DNA of 45,194 nt from an uncultured Paraprevotella sp. (GCA_944319925.1 CALUFQ010000023.1:1-45194), one strand, 5' to 3'. Counted from the first letter of the stretch, positions 14,580 through 23,681 are shown. Notes: generated from the sequence alone by a model not told the origin. Numbers and translations are program-made.

Positions 14580-17500
14580 ATGAAACTTTTGAGAACATTC
14601 CTGTTGTGCATGATGTGCGCCCTGGCCATGGGGCTGCACGCCCAACAACGCCCGAAAGGCGATGCCGCCATCTTGGTCAAAGTGACGATAGTGGACTCGG
14701 AACAGAATCCTTTGCCCGGCGCCACGGTCAGAGTCGCCGGCAAAGCACAAGGCGTGGTGTCCGACATAGACGGCCACGTGTCGCTATGGGTGGACAAAAA
14801 CACCGAAATCGAAGTCCGGTATGTCGGCATGAAGCCCGTCCACATGACCGTGACCAAGCCCGTCAGCGGAAAAATCGTGCTGGAAGACGAGAACGCGGAG
14901 TTAGACCAGGTGGTCGTCACCGGCTACCAACGCACGACGAAACGCCGCACGACCGGTTCCATCGCCACATTGACTTCCAAAGACCTGAAAGGAAATCCCA
15001 TGGCCAACCTGGACATGCTGATGCAGGGCAAAGTCGCCGGCATGGATGTCAAAGCCCTGTCCGGCCGTCCGGGAGAAACTGCCAAAATCCGTATCCGCGG
15101 CACCAACACCATCACGGGCAACGCAGACCCGCTGTGGGTGATTGACGGAGTGCCCTTGCAGCGCGACATCCCGGCTATCTCCAGCGCACAGATCCGTGCC
15201 GGGGACTTCAACGACATCTTCACCAACGGCATCGCAGGCATCAACCCTCATGACATAGAGTCCATCAGCATCCTGAAAGATGCCTCAGCCGCCGCGATTT
15301 ACGGCTCGCGGGCTGCCGGAGGTGTCATCGTGGTGACGACCAAACGGGGCAAGGAAGGGAAGATGAGCATCAACTACTCGGCCAACGTGTCTGTTGTCAG
15401 CGCGCCTCCCCGCGATGCCAATCTGATGAACTCATCCGAGAAACTGGCATGGGAACAAGAGCTGTGGGACGAATTTGCCGCCGAAAAGTTCGCCAACGGG
15501 GAGGACTACCCGGTAGTAGGCGTGGTGGGCATGATCCGTTCGGGCTACGGGAAATACGCGGGCATGAGCCGTGCCGAACAAGACGCGGAAATCGCCCGTC
15601 TGGGGCAGCATTCAACCGACTGGTTCGAGGAACTGTTCCGCAACTCCGTGTCCCACGACCACTACCTGTCCATGTCCGGAGGTTCGGACAAGAGTACCTA
15701 CTACGTATCCCTGGGCTACTCCAAGAACAACGGGCTGGTGAAGAAGACCGACTACGAACGCTACAACGCGAGCATCAAATTGGACATGAAACCCAACCGG
15801 AGAGTGAAAATCGGACTGAACGCCGACCTCTCCATGCAGGAATCCAATTCGCCATCGATGAACACCGACCCGTTCACTTATGCCTATTTTGCCAACCCGT
15901 ATGAACGGCCATACAACGATGACGGTTCTTATTCCGCCGACCAGACCTATTACAGCCTGGCGCATGCCAACGGCTCGGTGGCCGCACGCCTGCCGGAAAA
16001 CGGGTTCAACATCTTCCGCGAAATCAACGAGACCTCGAACGTGGCCAAAAACCTTTCCGCCTCGTTAATCGCCAACATGTCGGTGCGCATCATCGACAAC
16101 CTGACGTTCGAGGGGCTGGCCTCCTACAACTACGTGACGAACACATCCGACAACATCAACGGCAAGGACACCTATGCCGCATGGCAAGACCGCCCCTTCG
16201 ATGCCAACGAGATTGCATCCGACCGGACATACAGCTCCATCACGCAGACCTCGGCCTACAACACCAACTACAACCTGCGCGGACAGTTCCACTACTCCAA
16301 CACGTTTGCCGAAGACCACTACATCAGTGCCTTGGCCGGCACGGAAATCCGCAGTTCCTACTCCAAGAGTATCTTCGAGAAACGTTATGGCTACGACCCC
16401 GTGTCCGGCAACTCGGCCATGCCGGTGTTCCCCGAAGACACCCAACTGGAATATGCCGACATGCTGCGCTACGGTTCCATCATGGATGCCCTCTCGGGAC
16501 AGAGCATTGTGGAAGATGCATTCGCCTCGTTCTACTTCTCGCTGGACTACGTGTTCAAGCAACGCTACATCGCCAGCTTCACCGGGCGCACGGACGGGTC
16601 GAACAACTTCGGCAGCGACGAGCAGTTCAACCCCACCGGCTCCATCGGACTGGCCTGGAACATCGACCAAGAAAAGTTCATGAAGCCCATCAAACACATC
16701 ATCAGCAGCCTGTCGCTGCGCACGGCCTTCGGCTACACGGGCAACATCAACAAGTCCGTCTATCCGCAGTTGGTCATGGACTATTCCACCTCGTTCCGCC
16801 GGACTGATGATGACTACTACCGCATCGGATGGCTGAAAAACGCCCCGAATCCTAACCTGCGCTGGGAAAAGACGCGCGACATGAAGGTGTCGCTCGACAT
16901 CGGCTTCCTGGACGACCGCCTGCGCCTGCAGGGCGAGCTCTACGACCGCCGCACCCGCGATGCCGTGACCAGCGTCTCCGTCCCCTACACCACCGGGTTC
17001 TCCGTGCAGAGCTTCAACACGTCGGAACTGCTCAACCAAGGCGCGGAACTGACACTGAACGCCCAAATCGTGAAAACCCGCGACTGGCGGCTCTCGCTCT
17101 CGGCCAACATCGCCTACAACCGCAACAAGCTGCTGAGCTATGCCGCGCCCAACCCCAGCCTGTGGGGCAGCTACTACGAGGGCTACCCGCTCGACATGAT
17201 TATCAGCGGAAAGATACAGGGCATCGACAAGAACCTTGGCATCTACACCTACGAACCACGCCCCGACGCCGTGTTCAATTCGGCTGCCGACCGCGGCCTG
17301 GCAGAAAATTACGCCTTCTACCTCGGCACGGCCAACGCGCCGACCAACGGCGGCTACTCCCTCACGCTCTCCTACAAGCAGCTCACGCTAAGCCTGGGCG
17401 GCTCGTTCTCCATCAACGGGAAAATCGAGAACAACATCAACTGCCCGGTGAGCTACAGCACTGTGGACAAAAGCGTCGTGGAACCCATCCCCGCGCAGGA

Positions 17501-17888
17501 GAACGACCTCTACGTAAACCACCTGAACGTGACCAAGGATGCCGTCAACCGCTGGACACCGAACAATCCCATCACCAACGGCCACCCACGCATCATCGAT
17601 GCCTATGGGGACTACTTGGGACTGGACGACTACATGGTCACCACCAGCGTCATCACCCGGGCTTCCATGCTGGAGGACATCTCCTACTTCAAGCTCGGCT
17701 CGCTGATGCTCAGCTACAACTTCGACGGCAATTGGATGAAGAAGGCTCACATCAGCTCGCTCGGCCTGTCGTTCAGCGTCAGCAACCTGTTCATCATCAC
17801 GGACTACGACGGCATCGACCCGGAAACACCGGGAGCGGTCTATCCCATCCCCCGCACATATTCCATGGGAGTGTCTGTCGGATTCTAA
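14580..17888 (+). CDS. SusC/RagA-family TonB-linked outer-membrane transporter
   Basis: A 1102-residue outer-membrane importer. The signal peptide is MKLLRTFLLCMMCALAMGLHAQ. A CarboxypepD_reg-like domain follows at about residues 30-110 (GATVRVAGKAQGVVSDIDGH). The plug begins VVVTGYQRTTKRRTTGSIAT and contains the SusC signature region ILKDASAAAIYGSRAAGGVI. The 22-strand barrel ends in MGVSVGF with the usual C-terminal Phe. SusC proteins pair with SusD to import oligomers with TonB energy. Because the two genes upstream encode secreted peptidases, and no glycoside hydrolase is nearby, the cargo is more likely peptide than glycan. That is inference. Confidence 0.95.
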   Translation: MKLLRTFLLCMMCALAMGLHAQQRPKGDAAILVKVTIVDSEQNPLPGATVRVAGKAQGVVSDIDGHVSLWVDKNTEIEVRYVGMKPVHMTVTKPVSGKIVLEDENAELDQVVVTGYQRTTKRRTTGSIATLTSKDLKGNPMANLDMLMQGKVAGMDVKALSGRPGETAKIRIRGTNTITGNADPLWVIDGVPLQRDIPAISSAQIRAGDFNDIFTNGIAGINPHDIESISILKDASAAAIYGSRAAGGVIVVTTKRGKEGKMSINYSANVSVVSAPPRDANLMNSSEKLAWEQELWDEFAAEKFANGEDYPVVGVVGMIRSGYGKYAGMSRAEQDAEIARLGQHSTDWFEELFRNSVSHDHYLSMSGGSDKSTYYVSLGYSKNNGLVKKTDYERYNASIKLDMKPNRRVKIGLNADLSMQESNSPSMNTDPFTYAYFANPYERPYNDDGSYSADQTYYSLAHANGSVAARLPENGFNIFREINETSNVAKNLSASLIANMSVRIIDNLTFEGLASYNYVTNTSDNINGKDTYAAWQDRPFDANEIASDRTYSSITQTSAYNTNYNLRGQFHYSNTFAEDHYISALAGTEIRSSYSKSIFEKRYGYDPVSGNSAMPVFPEDTQLEYADMLRYGSIMDALSGQSIVEDAFASFYFSLDYVFKQRYIASFTGRTDGSNNFGSDEQFNPTGSIGLAWNIDQEKFMKPIKHIISSLSLRTAFGYTGNINKSVYPQLVMDYSTSFRRTDDDYYRIGWLKNAPNPNLRWEKTRDMKVSLDIGFLDDRLRLQGELYDRRTRDAVTSVSVPYTTGFSVQSFNTSELLNQGAELTLNAQIVKTRDWRLSLSANIAYNRNKLLSYAAPNPSLWGSYYEGYPLDMIISGKIQGIDKNLGIYTYEPRPDAVFNSAADRGLAENYAFYLGTANAPTNGGYSLTLSYKQLTLSLGGSFSINGKIENNINCPVSYSTVDKSVVEPIPAQENDLYVNHLNVTKDAVNRWTPNNPITNGHPRIIDAYGDYLGLDDYMVTTSVITRASMLEDISYFKLGSLMLSYNFDGNWMKKAHISSLGLSFSVSNLFIITDYDGIDPETPGAVYPIPRTYSMGVSVGF

Positions 17889-17908
17889 CGCATAATAAAG
17901 AAAAGGAT

Positions 17909-19315
17909 ATGAAAACGAAACATATATTAGCCGGCATCGGCATCGTGCTCTTCACATCGTGTACGGACTACCTGGACATCAAGCCCTACGGACGCACGAT
18001 TCCCAAAACGGCGGAAGAATTCTCCGCACTGATGCACAACCACCTGAACAACATCGACAGTGGGGAAGACGAGGACATCGTGGGCAACTCATCCGCACTG
18101 CTGGAATGGGACGCTGCCTGCGGCGACGATTTCGAGACATGCCTCACGGAAACCTACGGCAACATTCTCCGCAATTATGTGGGGGATATCCTCGGTTCAC
18201 TCGGCTGCGAGATAACCTACCAGCACCTGTATGAAACCATCCGCGACTGCAACATCGTGCTGGGCGAGATGGAGGAAAGCGGCACGGAAGAGGCCGACAA
18301 TGTGCGCGCCACGGCCTACGCCCTGCGCGGCGTGTGCTACTACCAGCTGCTCCGCATTTATTGCGAGCCGCCCGTGCCCGGCAACTTCTCCGCCCAACTG
18401 GGCGTCCCCCTGGTCATGACCTTCGACATGGAGGAAAAGCCCTTGCGCAGCTCCATGCAACAGACCATCGACCAAATTGAGAGCGACTTGGAAAATTCCT
18501 TGGCCTACCACATGGACGAAGAGGTTTACCGCTTCACCGAGGACGTGGTGAAAGGCTATCTGGCACGTCTCTACTTCTGGACCCGGCAATGGAGCATGGC
18601 ACTCCCGATTGCACAGGAACTGCTCGGCAAATACCCGCTGCTCGAAGGGGAAGCCTACGAGACCATGATGACCACCAGCTACGACCTGGCGGGCAACCAG
18701 CTTCTGAAAGCCTACCGCACCGTCTCCACACAAGGCAGCACCGGGCTGGAAAGCAGCTCCACGACCCTGCAATACCGCCCCGTGAGCACCCGCTTCCTGG
18801 ACGCATTCATCGGGGACGAGAAAAAGACCGACATCCGCTACCGCCTGTGGGTCAACACGAAGCGGCAGTCCGTCAAGACCATCTTCTGCGGGATGCGCAG
18901 CGCGGAATTCAAACTGATGGAGGCCGAATGCTACTACCACCTCGGCCAGGAGGACAAGGCACTCCAGTCCATCAACGACCTGCGCCGCCACCGCATCAGC
19001 GATTACGTGGATCAGAAGATGGAGGACCTCATGGACGTGTTGCCTTCCGAAATCATCCGCCAGGATGCTGAGGGCAACGCCCTCACGCCCCTGATGGCCA
19101 CCATCCTGCGCGAACGCCGCAAGGAGCTGTTCCTGGAAGGAGACCGCTTCTTCGAGCAAAAGCGGAACGGCCGGCCGGAATACTGGACGGCAGCCGACGG
19201 GCGCAAGTACACCACCCTGAAGTACATGTACACGTATCCCATCCCCATCCACGACATCGAAATCATCCCGGGGCTGGTACAAAATCCCGGATACACGGAA
19301 ATCGTAAGCAACTAA
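17909..19315 (+). CDS. SusD/RagB-family nutrient-binding lipoprotein
   Basis: A 468-residue lipoprotein. I chose the ATG at 17909 because MKTKHILAGIGIVLFTSC gives a signal peptide ending in a lipobox Cys, and because the open frame further upstream overlaps the end of the SusC gene without a start. After the Cys comes the typical DYLDIKPYGRTIPKTAEEF. The SusD helical TPR-like body includes NVRATAYALRGVCYYQLLR and the conserved RRKELFLEGDRFF segment near the end. It should sit on top of the SusC barrel as a lid at the cell surface. Gap to SusC: 20 bases. Confidence 0.95.
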   Translation: MKTKHILAGIGIVLFTSCTDYLDIKPYGRTIPKTAEEFSALMHNHLNNIDSGEDEDIVGNSSALLEWDAACGDDFETCLTETYGNILRNYVGDILGSLGCEITYQHLYETIRDCNIVLGEMEESGTEEADNVRATAYALRGVCYYQLLRIYCEPPVPGNFSAQLGVPLVMTFDMEEKPLRSSMQQTIDQIESDLENSLAYHMDEEVYRFTEDVVKGYLARLYFWTRQWSMALPIAQELLGKYPLLEGEAYETMMTTSYDLAGNQLLKAYRTVSTQGSTGLESSSTTLQYRPVSTRFLDAFIGDEKKTDIRYRLWVNTKRQSVKTIFCGMRSAEFKLMEAECYYHLGQEDKALQSINDLRRHRISDYVDQKMEDLMDVLPSEIIRQDAEGNALTPLMATILRERRKELFLEGDRFFEQKRNGRPEYWTAADGRKYTTLKYMYTYPIPIHDIEIIPGLVQNPGYTEIVSN

Positions 19316-19321
19316 CCCAAA

Positions 19322-19329
19322 AAGGAGGT
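19322..19329 (+). promoter_or_regulatory. Full Shine-Dalgarno sequence
   Basis: AAGGAGGT, a complete match to the anti-SD sequence, six bases before the ATG at 19336. Bacteroidetes genes usually lack such sites, and the other starts in this operon do. Confidence 0.65.
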
Positions 19330-19335
19330 ACAGAC

Positions 19336-19557
19336 ATGAAGAAAAACAAATGTTGTCAATGGGCAGTCGTCGGTTGCCTGATATGGGCAGGATTCACATG
19401 CGCGGCATGCGAGGAAATTGACGAAGTGCCGCCACGCAACGAAAACAGCACCAGCAACAAAGTCTATAAAATGCCGGCTCCCGTGCCGCTCACGGCAGAC
19501 GAAACGAGCGAAATAGACAAAATCAAAGCGGAATATAGAGAGAATACCGTTCAATAA
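19336..19557 (+). CDS. Small lipoprotein of the SusCD operon
   Basis: A 73-residue protein. It has an N-terminal hydrophobic stretch (WAVVGCLIWAGFTCAAC) with a plausible lipobox ending at Cys25, and the mature part of about 48 residues is acidic and Pro-rich. It has no recognisable domain. It lies between the SusD gene and a larger lipoprotein gene and has an unusually strong ribosome-binding site. A surface accessory subunit of the SusCD complex is possible, but nothing in the sequence shows it. Confidence 0.7.
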   Translation: MKKNKCCQWAVVGCLIWAGFTCAACEEIDEVPPRNENSTSNKVYKMPAPVPLTADETSEIDKIKAEYRENTVQ

Positions 19558-19583
19558 CAAGTTTCACTTAAACAAAAAAGCGT

Positions 19584-20831
19584 ATGAAAAAGTTTTTTTA
19601 TCTAATGATGGCTGCCTTCACGTTCGTGCTCGCAGCTTGTTCCGATGACGACGAAGGGGGCACACAGAACCTCCCGCAGCTGAATTTCGCTGCCGCACGT
19701 TACGTGCTGGCCGATGATTCGGTGGACATCGTGCTCAAGGCCGACCAGGCTCCCGCCTCCACAGTGGAAATCCCCGTGACATTCAGCGGGGCGACAGAAG
19801 GACAGGACTTCACAGCCTCTTCCACCTCGTTCGTGCTGGAAGCCGGCATGACCGAAGCCACCATCCGGCTGACACGTATCGTTGAAAACATTGCAGACGA
19901 GGAAAAAACGCTCACCATTAACTTGGGAACAGTTCCTGCAGGTTACCGCGCCGGCACGATGAACTACACCACCGTACAGCTACTGAGCAACAATTCCGTG
20001 TTCATGACCTTCGAAAAAGCCACGGATGTGTTGACCGAGAACGGGAATTATACCATCAGCCTGGGAACCTTGGAAGGATTGCGTTACAAAGTGCCGGCGG
20101 CAACCACATTCGAAGTGACCGTCGATGAAACCTCCACAGCCGTGGAAGGCACACACTTCGAATTCCCCAACGGCAAAACCATCACCTTGGATGCCAACGA
20201 CTACGAAGGGAAAATCGCCGTCAAGTTCCTGAAGAAAGAAGAAGGAAAAGACAAGCTGGTACTCCGTTTGGCTGAAAAATCGGGCTATGCCTTCGGCAGC
20301 AACCAAACCATCACGATTGAGCTGATTGGCCGTTATGGAGCGAATGGCACGTGGGCTTTCAAGGAAATCAAAAACTTGGAATATTATGCCACGATGTGGG
20401 GCTCGGACACCAGCAAATTCCCGACCGGAACGGCTGAAGACCTCATCACATTCATCGGAGACGAAGAAGGAAACACTTATGAGTTCATCCCCGACTTGCA
20501 AGGCGACCTGAAAAACTTCTTCGTAACCTCCTGCACGGCAACCTACAAAGGCGAAGCCGAAAAACTCATTGAGGAAGACAGCGGCATGCGCCCTGTATAT
20601 GCCAACATGACCGTATTGGAGTTCGGAGAAGTAAACGTCAACTTTTCCGCCACAAATTCCACGCTTCGTGCGGCAGAAGTAAGTTTCCGCACCATCACCG
20701 TGGACGATGAGGAAATCCTGGAACTCACTATTGACGACTACGAACCGACAGACTTCCTCACAGATGAATACGGGCTGTTTGGCGACACGGAATCTTTGCC
20801 GCTCCGCCTTTACTTCACAAGAGTGAACTAA
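19584..20831 (+). CDS. Surface lipoprotein with Calx-beta-like domains
   Basis: A 415-residue lipoprotein. The signal peptide MKKFFYLMMAAFTFVLAAC ends in a lipobox Cys followed by SDDDEGG, an acidic stretch that resembles the Bacteroidetes surface-export signal. Two Ig-like Calx-beta-type repeats follow (about residues 30-140 and 140-250); the marker phrases are ATEGQDFTASSTSFVLEAGM and VEGTHFEFPNGKTITLDAND. The last 165 residues are a separate domain beginning GANGTWAFKEIKN. In SusCD operons this place is usually taken by a surface-exposed binding lipoprotein (SusE/F/G-like). Binding of a protein substrate is inferred. Last gene of the operon, before a strong terminator. Confidence 0.8.
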   Translation: MKKFFYLMMAAFTFVLAACSDDDEGGTQNLPQLNFAAARYVLADDSVDIVLKADQAPASTVEIPVTFSGATEGQDFTASSTSFVLEAGMTEATIRLTRIVENIADEEKTLTINLGTVPAGYRAGTMNYTTVQLLSNNSVFMTFEKATDVLTENGNYTISLGTLEGLRYKVPAATTFEVTVDETSTAVEGTHFEFPNGKTITLDANDYEGKIAVKFLKKEEGKDKLVLRLAEKSGYAFGSNQTITIELIGRYGANGTWAFKEIKNLEYYATMWGSDTSKFPTGTAEDLITFIGDEEGNTYEFIPDLQGDLKNFFVTSCTATYKGEAEKLIEEDSGMRPVYANMTVLEFGEVNVNFSATNSTLRAAEVSFRTITVDDEEILELTIDDYEPTDFLTDEYGLFGDTESLPLRLYFTRVN

Positions 20832-20858
20832 CCCACTTCCTGAATACAGGAAACATCC

Positions 20859-20900
20859 AGCCCCGGCTACGGTCCCACCCGCAGCCGGGGCTTCTGTTTC
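20859..20900 (+). terminator. Terminator of the peptidase/SusCD operon
   Basis: AGCCCCGGCT at 20859-20868 and AGCCGGGGCT at 20883-20892 form a perfect 10-bp stem with a 14-base loop, followed by TCTGTTTC. Confidence 0.85.
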
Positions 20901-20943
20901 AGACAGCCGTCCACAAATATCCATCAAGAAAAAGCGGGAAACG

Positions 20944-20975
20944 TTTGGCCAAGTGGCACATTTTTGCTAATTTTG
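20944..20975 (+). promoter_or_regulatory. Promoter of rplU-rpmA
   Basis: TTTG at 20944-20947, 20 bases, TAATTTTG at 20968-20975: a full Bacteroidetes-type promoter. The transcript would begin near 20982 and carry a leader of about 78 bases. Confidence 0.75.
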
Positions 20976-20988
20976 CAGCCGATTTAGT

Positions 20989-21035
20989 CCATTGGGGCTT
21001 AAACAAGCGAGGCCACGACGGCATCCGCCCCATGG
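20989..21035 (+). promoter_or_regulatory. Structured leader of rplU, candidate autoregulatory element
   Basis: CCATTGGGGC at 20989-20998 pairs with GCCCCATGG at 21027-21035 (nine pairs with one bulged T). Inside lies a second helix, GCG...CGC, with GGCC/GGC pairing around ACGAC. It fills the 5' leader and ends 24 bases before the rplU start. L21 genes of other phyla carry autoregulatory leaders; this one does not match any motif I know by sequence. Confidence 0.5.
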
Positions 21036-21059
21036 AGAAAACCCGTTTAATCATAAGAA

Positions 21060-21377
21060 ATGTACGCAATTGTAGAAATTAACGGTCAGCAGTTCAAGGT
21101 GGAAGAAGGCAAGAAGTTGTTCGTGCAACGCATCCCTGAAGCCGAAGCACACCAGGCTGTTGAATTTGAGAAAGTCCTGTTGGTTGACAACGAAGGCAAT
21201 GTGACAGTAGGTGCTCCGACAGTGGAGGGTGCGAAAGTAGTATGCGAAGTGCTCACCCCGCTGGTAAAGGGCGAAAAAGTATTAGTGTTCCACAAGAAAA
21301 GAAGAAAAGGTTACCGTAAGCTGAATGGCCACCGCCAGCAGTTCACAGAGTTGACCATCAAACAAGTTATTGCTTAA
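21060..21377 (+). CDS. rplU: 50S ribosomal protein L21
   Basis: A 105-residue protein with all L21 marks: [18 protein letters not shown] at the start, the [17 protein letters not shown] strand and the RNA-binding end [17 protein letters not shown]. It binds 23S rRNA domain I in the large subunit. It is followed after 19 bases by rpmA in the standard pairing and preceded by its own promoter and a structured leader. Confidence 0.98.
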   Translation: MYAIVEINGQQFKVEEGKKLFVQRIPEAEAHQAVEFEKVLLVDNEGNVTVGAPTVEGAKVVCEVLTPLVKGEKVLVFHKKRRKGYRKLNGHRQQFTELTIKQVIA

Positions 21378-21396
21378 TCCTAAAAGTTAGAAGAAA

Positions 21397-21672
21397 ATGG
21401 CACATAAAAAAGGTGTAGGTAGTTCTAAGAACGGCCGCGAATCGGAATCCAAAAGATTAGGCGTAAAGATTTTCGGTGGACAGAAGTGTGTGGCTGGCAA
21501 CATCATCGTTCGCCAGCGCGGAACGGTTCACTATCCCGGCACGAACGTGGGCATGGGAAAAGACCACACGCTTTACGCCTTGGTTGACGGCGTGGTGACA
21601 TTCAAGAAATGTTGCTACAGGGGTCGTCACGACAGAAGCCTCGTTTCTGTAGAACCTGTCGCAGAAGCATAA
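21397..21672 (+). CDS. rpmA: 50S ribosomal protein L27
   Basis: A 91-residue protein beginning [20 protein letters not shown], so it has the flexible N-terminal arm that reaches the peptidyl-transferase centre and lacks the cleavable N-terminal extension of Firmicutes L27. The conserved GTxxxPGxNVGxGKDHTL region is intact. Second gene of the rplU operon, closed by a strong terminator. Confidence 0.98.
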   Translation: MAHKKGVGSSKNGRESESKRLGVKIFGGQKCVAGNIIVRQRGTVHYPGTNVGMGKDHTLYALVDGVVTFKKCCYRGRHDRSLVSVEPVAEA

Positions 21673-21700
21673 GGCGAGAACGTTGTTTCACTAAAAACTT

Positions 21701-21745
21701 AACGGGGGAGAGAGCCGCAGCGGTTCTCTCCCCCGTTGAGTTTTT
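21701..21745 (+). terminator. Strong terminator between rpmA and the converging gene
   Basis: AACGGGGGAGAGAGCC at 21701-21716 pairs with GGTTCTCTCCCCCGTT at 21722-21737 (16 bp with one G-U), followed by GAGTTTTT. The opposing gene ends inside the T tract, so the hairpin may serve both directions. Confidence 0.9.
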
Positions 21746-23642
21746 ACCATCCTCCCAACACGGCACACACTTCGTCCTGTGACAACGCGCAGCCATAAAC
21801 CGCCACGCGCCCCAAAGTGCCTGCGTAGCCTCCTATGCGGATTTCACGTCCCTGCAAGCCGACAGGCTCAACGCGCTGGTCAATCAACCCATTGCGATAG
21901 GCCGTCAGCATTTTCCCGTCATAAACCAACGTCACAACGAGCCGTTCCAACGGTTCAAGCCAACTGTCGCCATGCGTCCCGGTGGAATGCCGTGCCCAAC
22001 CATCCGAAGTGTATAGGCGGTTCGTGCTCGCATGCCGTTCCCCTCCCGCTAATATATAAGGATACGCGCGCGCACGGGAAATGCCATACGCCCAATTTCC
22101 TCCACGCAATAACGTGCCGCCATATACAGCGGAGTCCAAGGAAAGTTCCAAACAGATTGTGAAACTCTTCCCTTTAGGAAGTGCGACGCTTTCATAATCG
22201 CCCGGTTCCATCCGCTTTCCTGCAAAATCAGTTCTATATTTCGGGGCATCCCAACTGCGCGGTTGCGCCTTGCACCAATCCGAACAAATCATCGTGGGAT
22301 ACCCTTTCGGATAATGCCGGTTCACCATCCAATATTGGTAGTCGCCACGCATCCATGCCACCCTCAAAGGCGAATTTTCCGAATCCGGCAGGATAAACGG
22401 ACGCACGTTGTTCTGCTCGGAATCTTTTGTCAATTGCATTTTCTCGGCCACATTCCCGTCACCATCCAACGTATATTTCCAAATTTCATGCACGGCCTTT
22501 CCCTGCGCCCCCTCAGTCGGCAAGGACAAATAAACCGTTTCCGGATGCGCGGGGTCAATAGCCGCACCGCCCCCATAACAATATTCCGTAGGAGATGAGT
22601 GGAAAGGCCCTGCGGCCTCGGCCAACAAGCTCTTTCGCCATTCCGTCCCCGTCCATCGCGCATAATAATAAGCATGTTTCCGCTTGGTCTCGTCGATGCG
22701 CACCATGGCCACTGCAGGCATGCCGTCTTGGCCGACATGCAGCTGCCACACCCAGTCGCGCATCCCTTCAGGCGCATCCACCACCGTGGCCGGAAAACGT
22801 TGCAGGTAGCCGGCCGTCTTGCCGACCTCAAACTTGCCGTCCGCAATGACGGACAATTCTTTTCCGTTTACGTCCATCAACACTGGGGAAACCGACACCC
22901 GGCCATCCGCATCGCGCCGGGCTTGCAAATCCACCACGTTAAAATAAAGCCAGTTCGGATATTCATTATCCGGATGCCCTGTGGTGTAAGCCACATAAAT
23001 CTTGTCTTTCCCGTTGCTACAATACTTGGCATATGGACGTGCCCCTGTGGACTGCACCATCTGGTAAGGCCCCCAATCCACCTCCACGTCATCCAACTCG
23101 TCCGGCAAGGTAAAACGGGCAATCGTGGGATGCCATCCCAATCCGCGCCAGCAAAGATAAAAATGCCCAGGGTCGTCGCTCAAGATGAAAGGCGAAGGAT
23201 AAGTCGTGTTGTGGTTAGTCGCGATACGTTTCTCCTTGCCCAGCATGGTGATATCGCCCGGCTTGCGGGACACGCGGTAATAAAATGCCGCCTCGTCCGT
23301 GTGCCGGGAATAGATGATGAGCACCCGCTCGTCTGGCAACACCAGGAACGTGGGATTGTTATGGTCGTCAGGTTGAAAGGCAGAACGGACAAGCACCTCG
23401 CTGCGCTCACCCGTCAAGAAATCGACCTGCACGGCACGGATGTTCCCGTGCACGTCAATGTATCCCACGTATGAAGCGTTTATCGTCCCGCTCTCATTTT
23501 CATAATGCAACGCCCGAGGGTCGGCAAACCAACACCATGCGCCTTCCGCCGCCAACGGGGCACCCGTGAAATTGCCGGATGCCCTGACTGTCCACGCGCA
23601 ACAACATAGCCACACGCACCAAAGAAGTTTCATCGTTTTCAT
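21744..23642 (-). CDS. Secreted BNR_4-type propeller protein with a LamG-like C-terminus
   Basis: A 632-residue exported protein; the N-terminal 22 residues (MKTMKLLWCVWLCCCAWTVRAS) form a signal peptide, possibly Cys-lipidated. Residues about 30-450 have the BNR_4 pattern: GAWCWFADPRALHY at the start, then repeated beta blades with Asp-rich turns (HNNPTFLVLPDERVLIIYS). The last 160 residues look like a LamG/concanavalin-type lectin fold, with LVVTLVYDGKMLTAYRNG. Proteins of this kind in gut Bacteroidales act on or bind polysaccharides (sialidase-like, rhamnosidase or ulvan-lyase relatives). I see no sialidase Asp-box series or certain catalytic residues, so the activity is unassigned. It lies 39 bases after the CNNM/CorC gene. 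Confidence 0.75.
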   Translation of the reverse strand: MKTMKLLWCVWLCCCAWTVRASGNFTGAPLAAEGAWCWFADPRALHYENESGTINASYVGYIDVHGNIRAVQVDFLTGERSEVLVRSAFQPDDHNNPTFLVLPDERVLIIYSRHTDEAAFYYRVSRKPGDITMLGKEKRIATNHNTTYPSPFILSDDPGHFYLCWRGLGWHPTIARFTLPDELDDVEVDWGPYQMVQSTGARPYAKYCSNGKDKIYVAYTTGHPDNEYPNWLYFNVVDLQARRDADGRVSVSPVLMDVNGKELSVIADGKFEVGKTAGYLQRFPATVVDAPEGMRDWVWQLHVGQDGMPAVAMVRIDETKRKHAYYYARWTGTEWRKSLLAEAAGPFHSSPTEYCYGGGAAIDPAHPETVYLSLPTEGAQGKAVHEIWKYTLDGDGNVAEKMQLTKDSEQNNVRPFILPDSENSPLRVAWMRGDYQYWMVNRHYPKGYPTMICSDWCKAQPRSWDAPKYRTDFAGKRMEPGDYESVALPKGKSFTICLELSLDSAVYGGTLLRGGNWAYGISRARAYPYILAGGERHASTNRLYTSDGWARHSTGTHGDSWLEPLERLVVTLVYDGKMLTAYRNGLIDQRVEPVGLQGREIRIGGYAGTLGRVAVYGCALSQDEVCAVLGGW

Positions 23643-23681
23643 GATATCAAAAAATAATTAGGTTAAAGATTGCTTTCCGGC

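Noticed and set aside
16065-17066. 333-codon open frame on the minus strand inside the SusC gene
   Set aside because: Antisense shadow of SusC in a high-GC gene; no domain, start context or promoter.
17162-17908. Upstream extension of the SusD frame into the SusC gene
   Set aside because: The extension is out of frame with SusC and has no signal peptide; the ATG at 17909 gives a lipoprotein signal and the usual SusD start.
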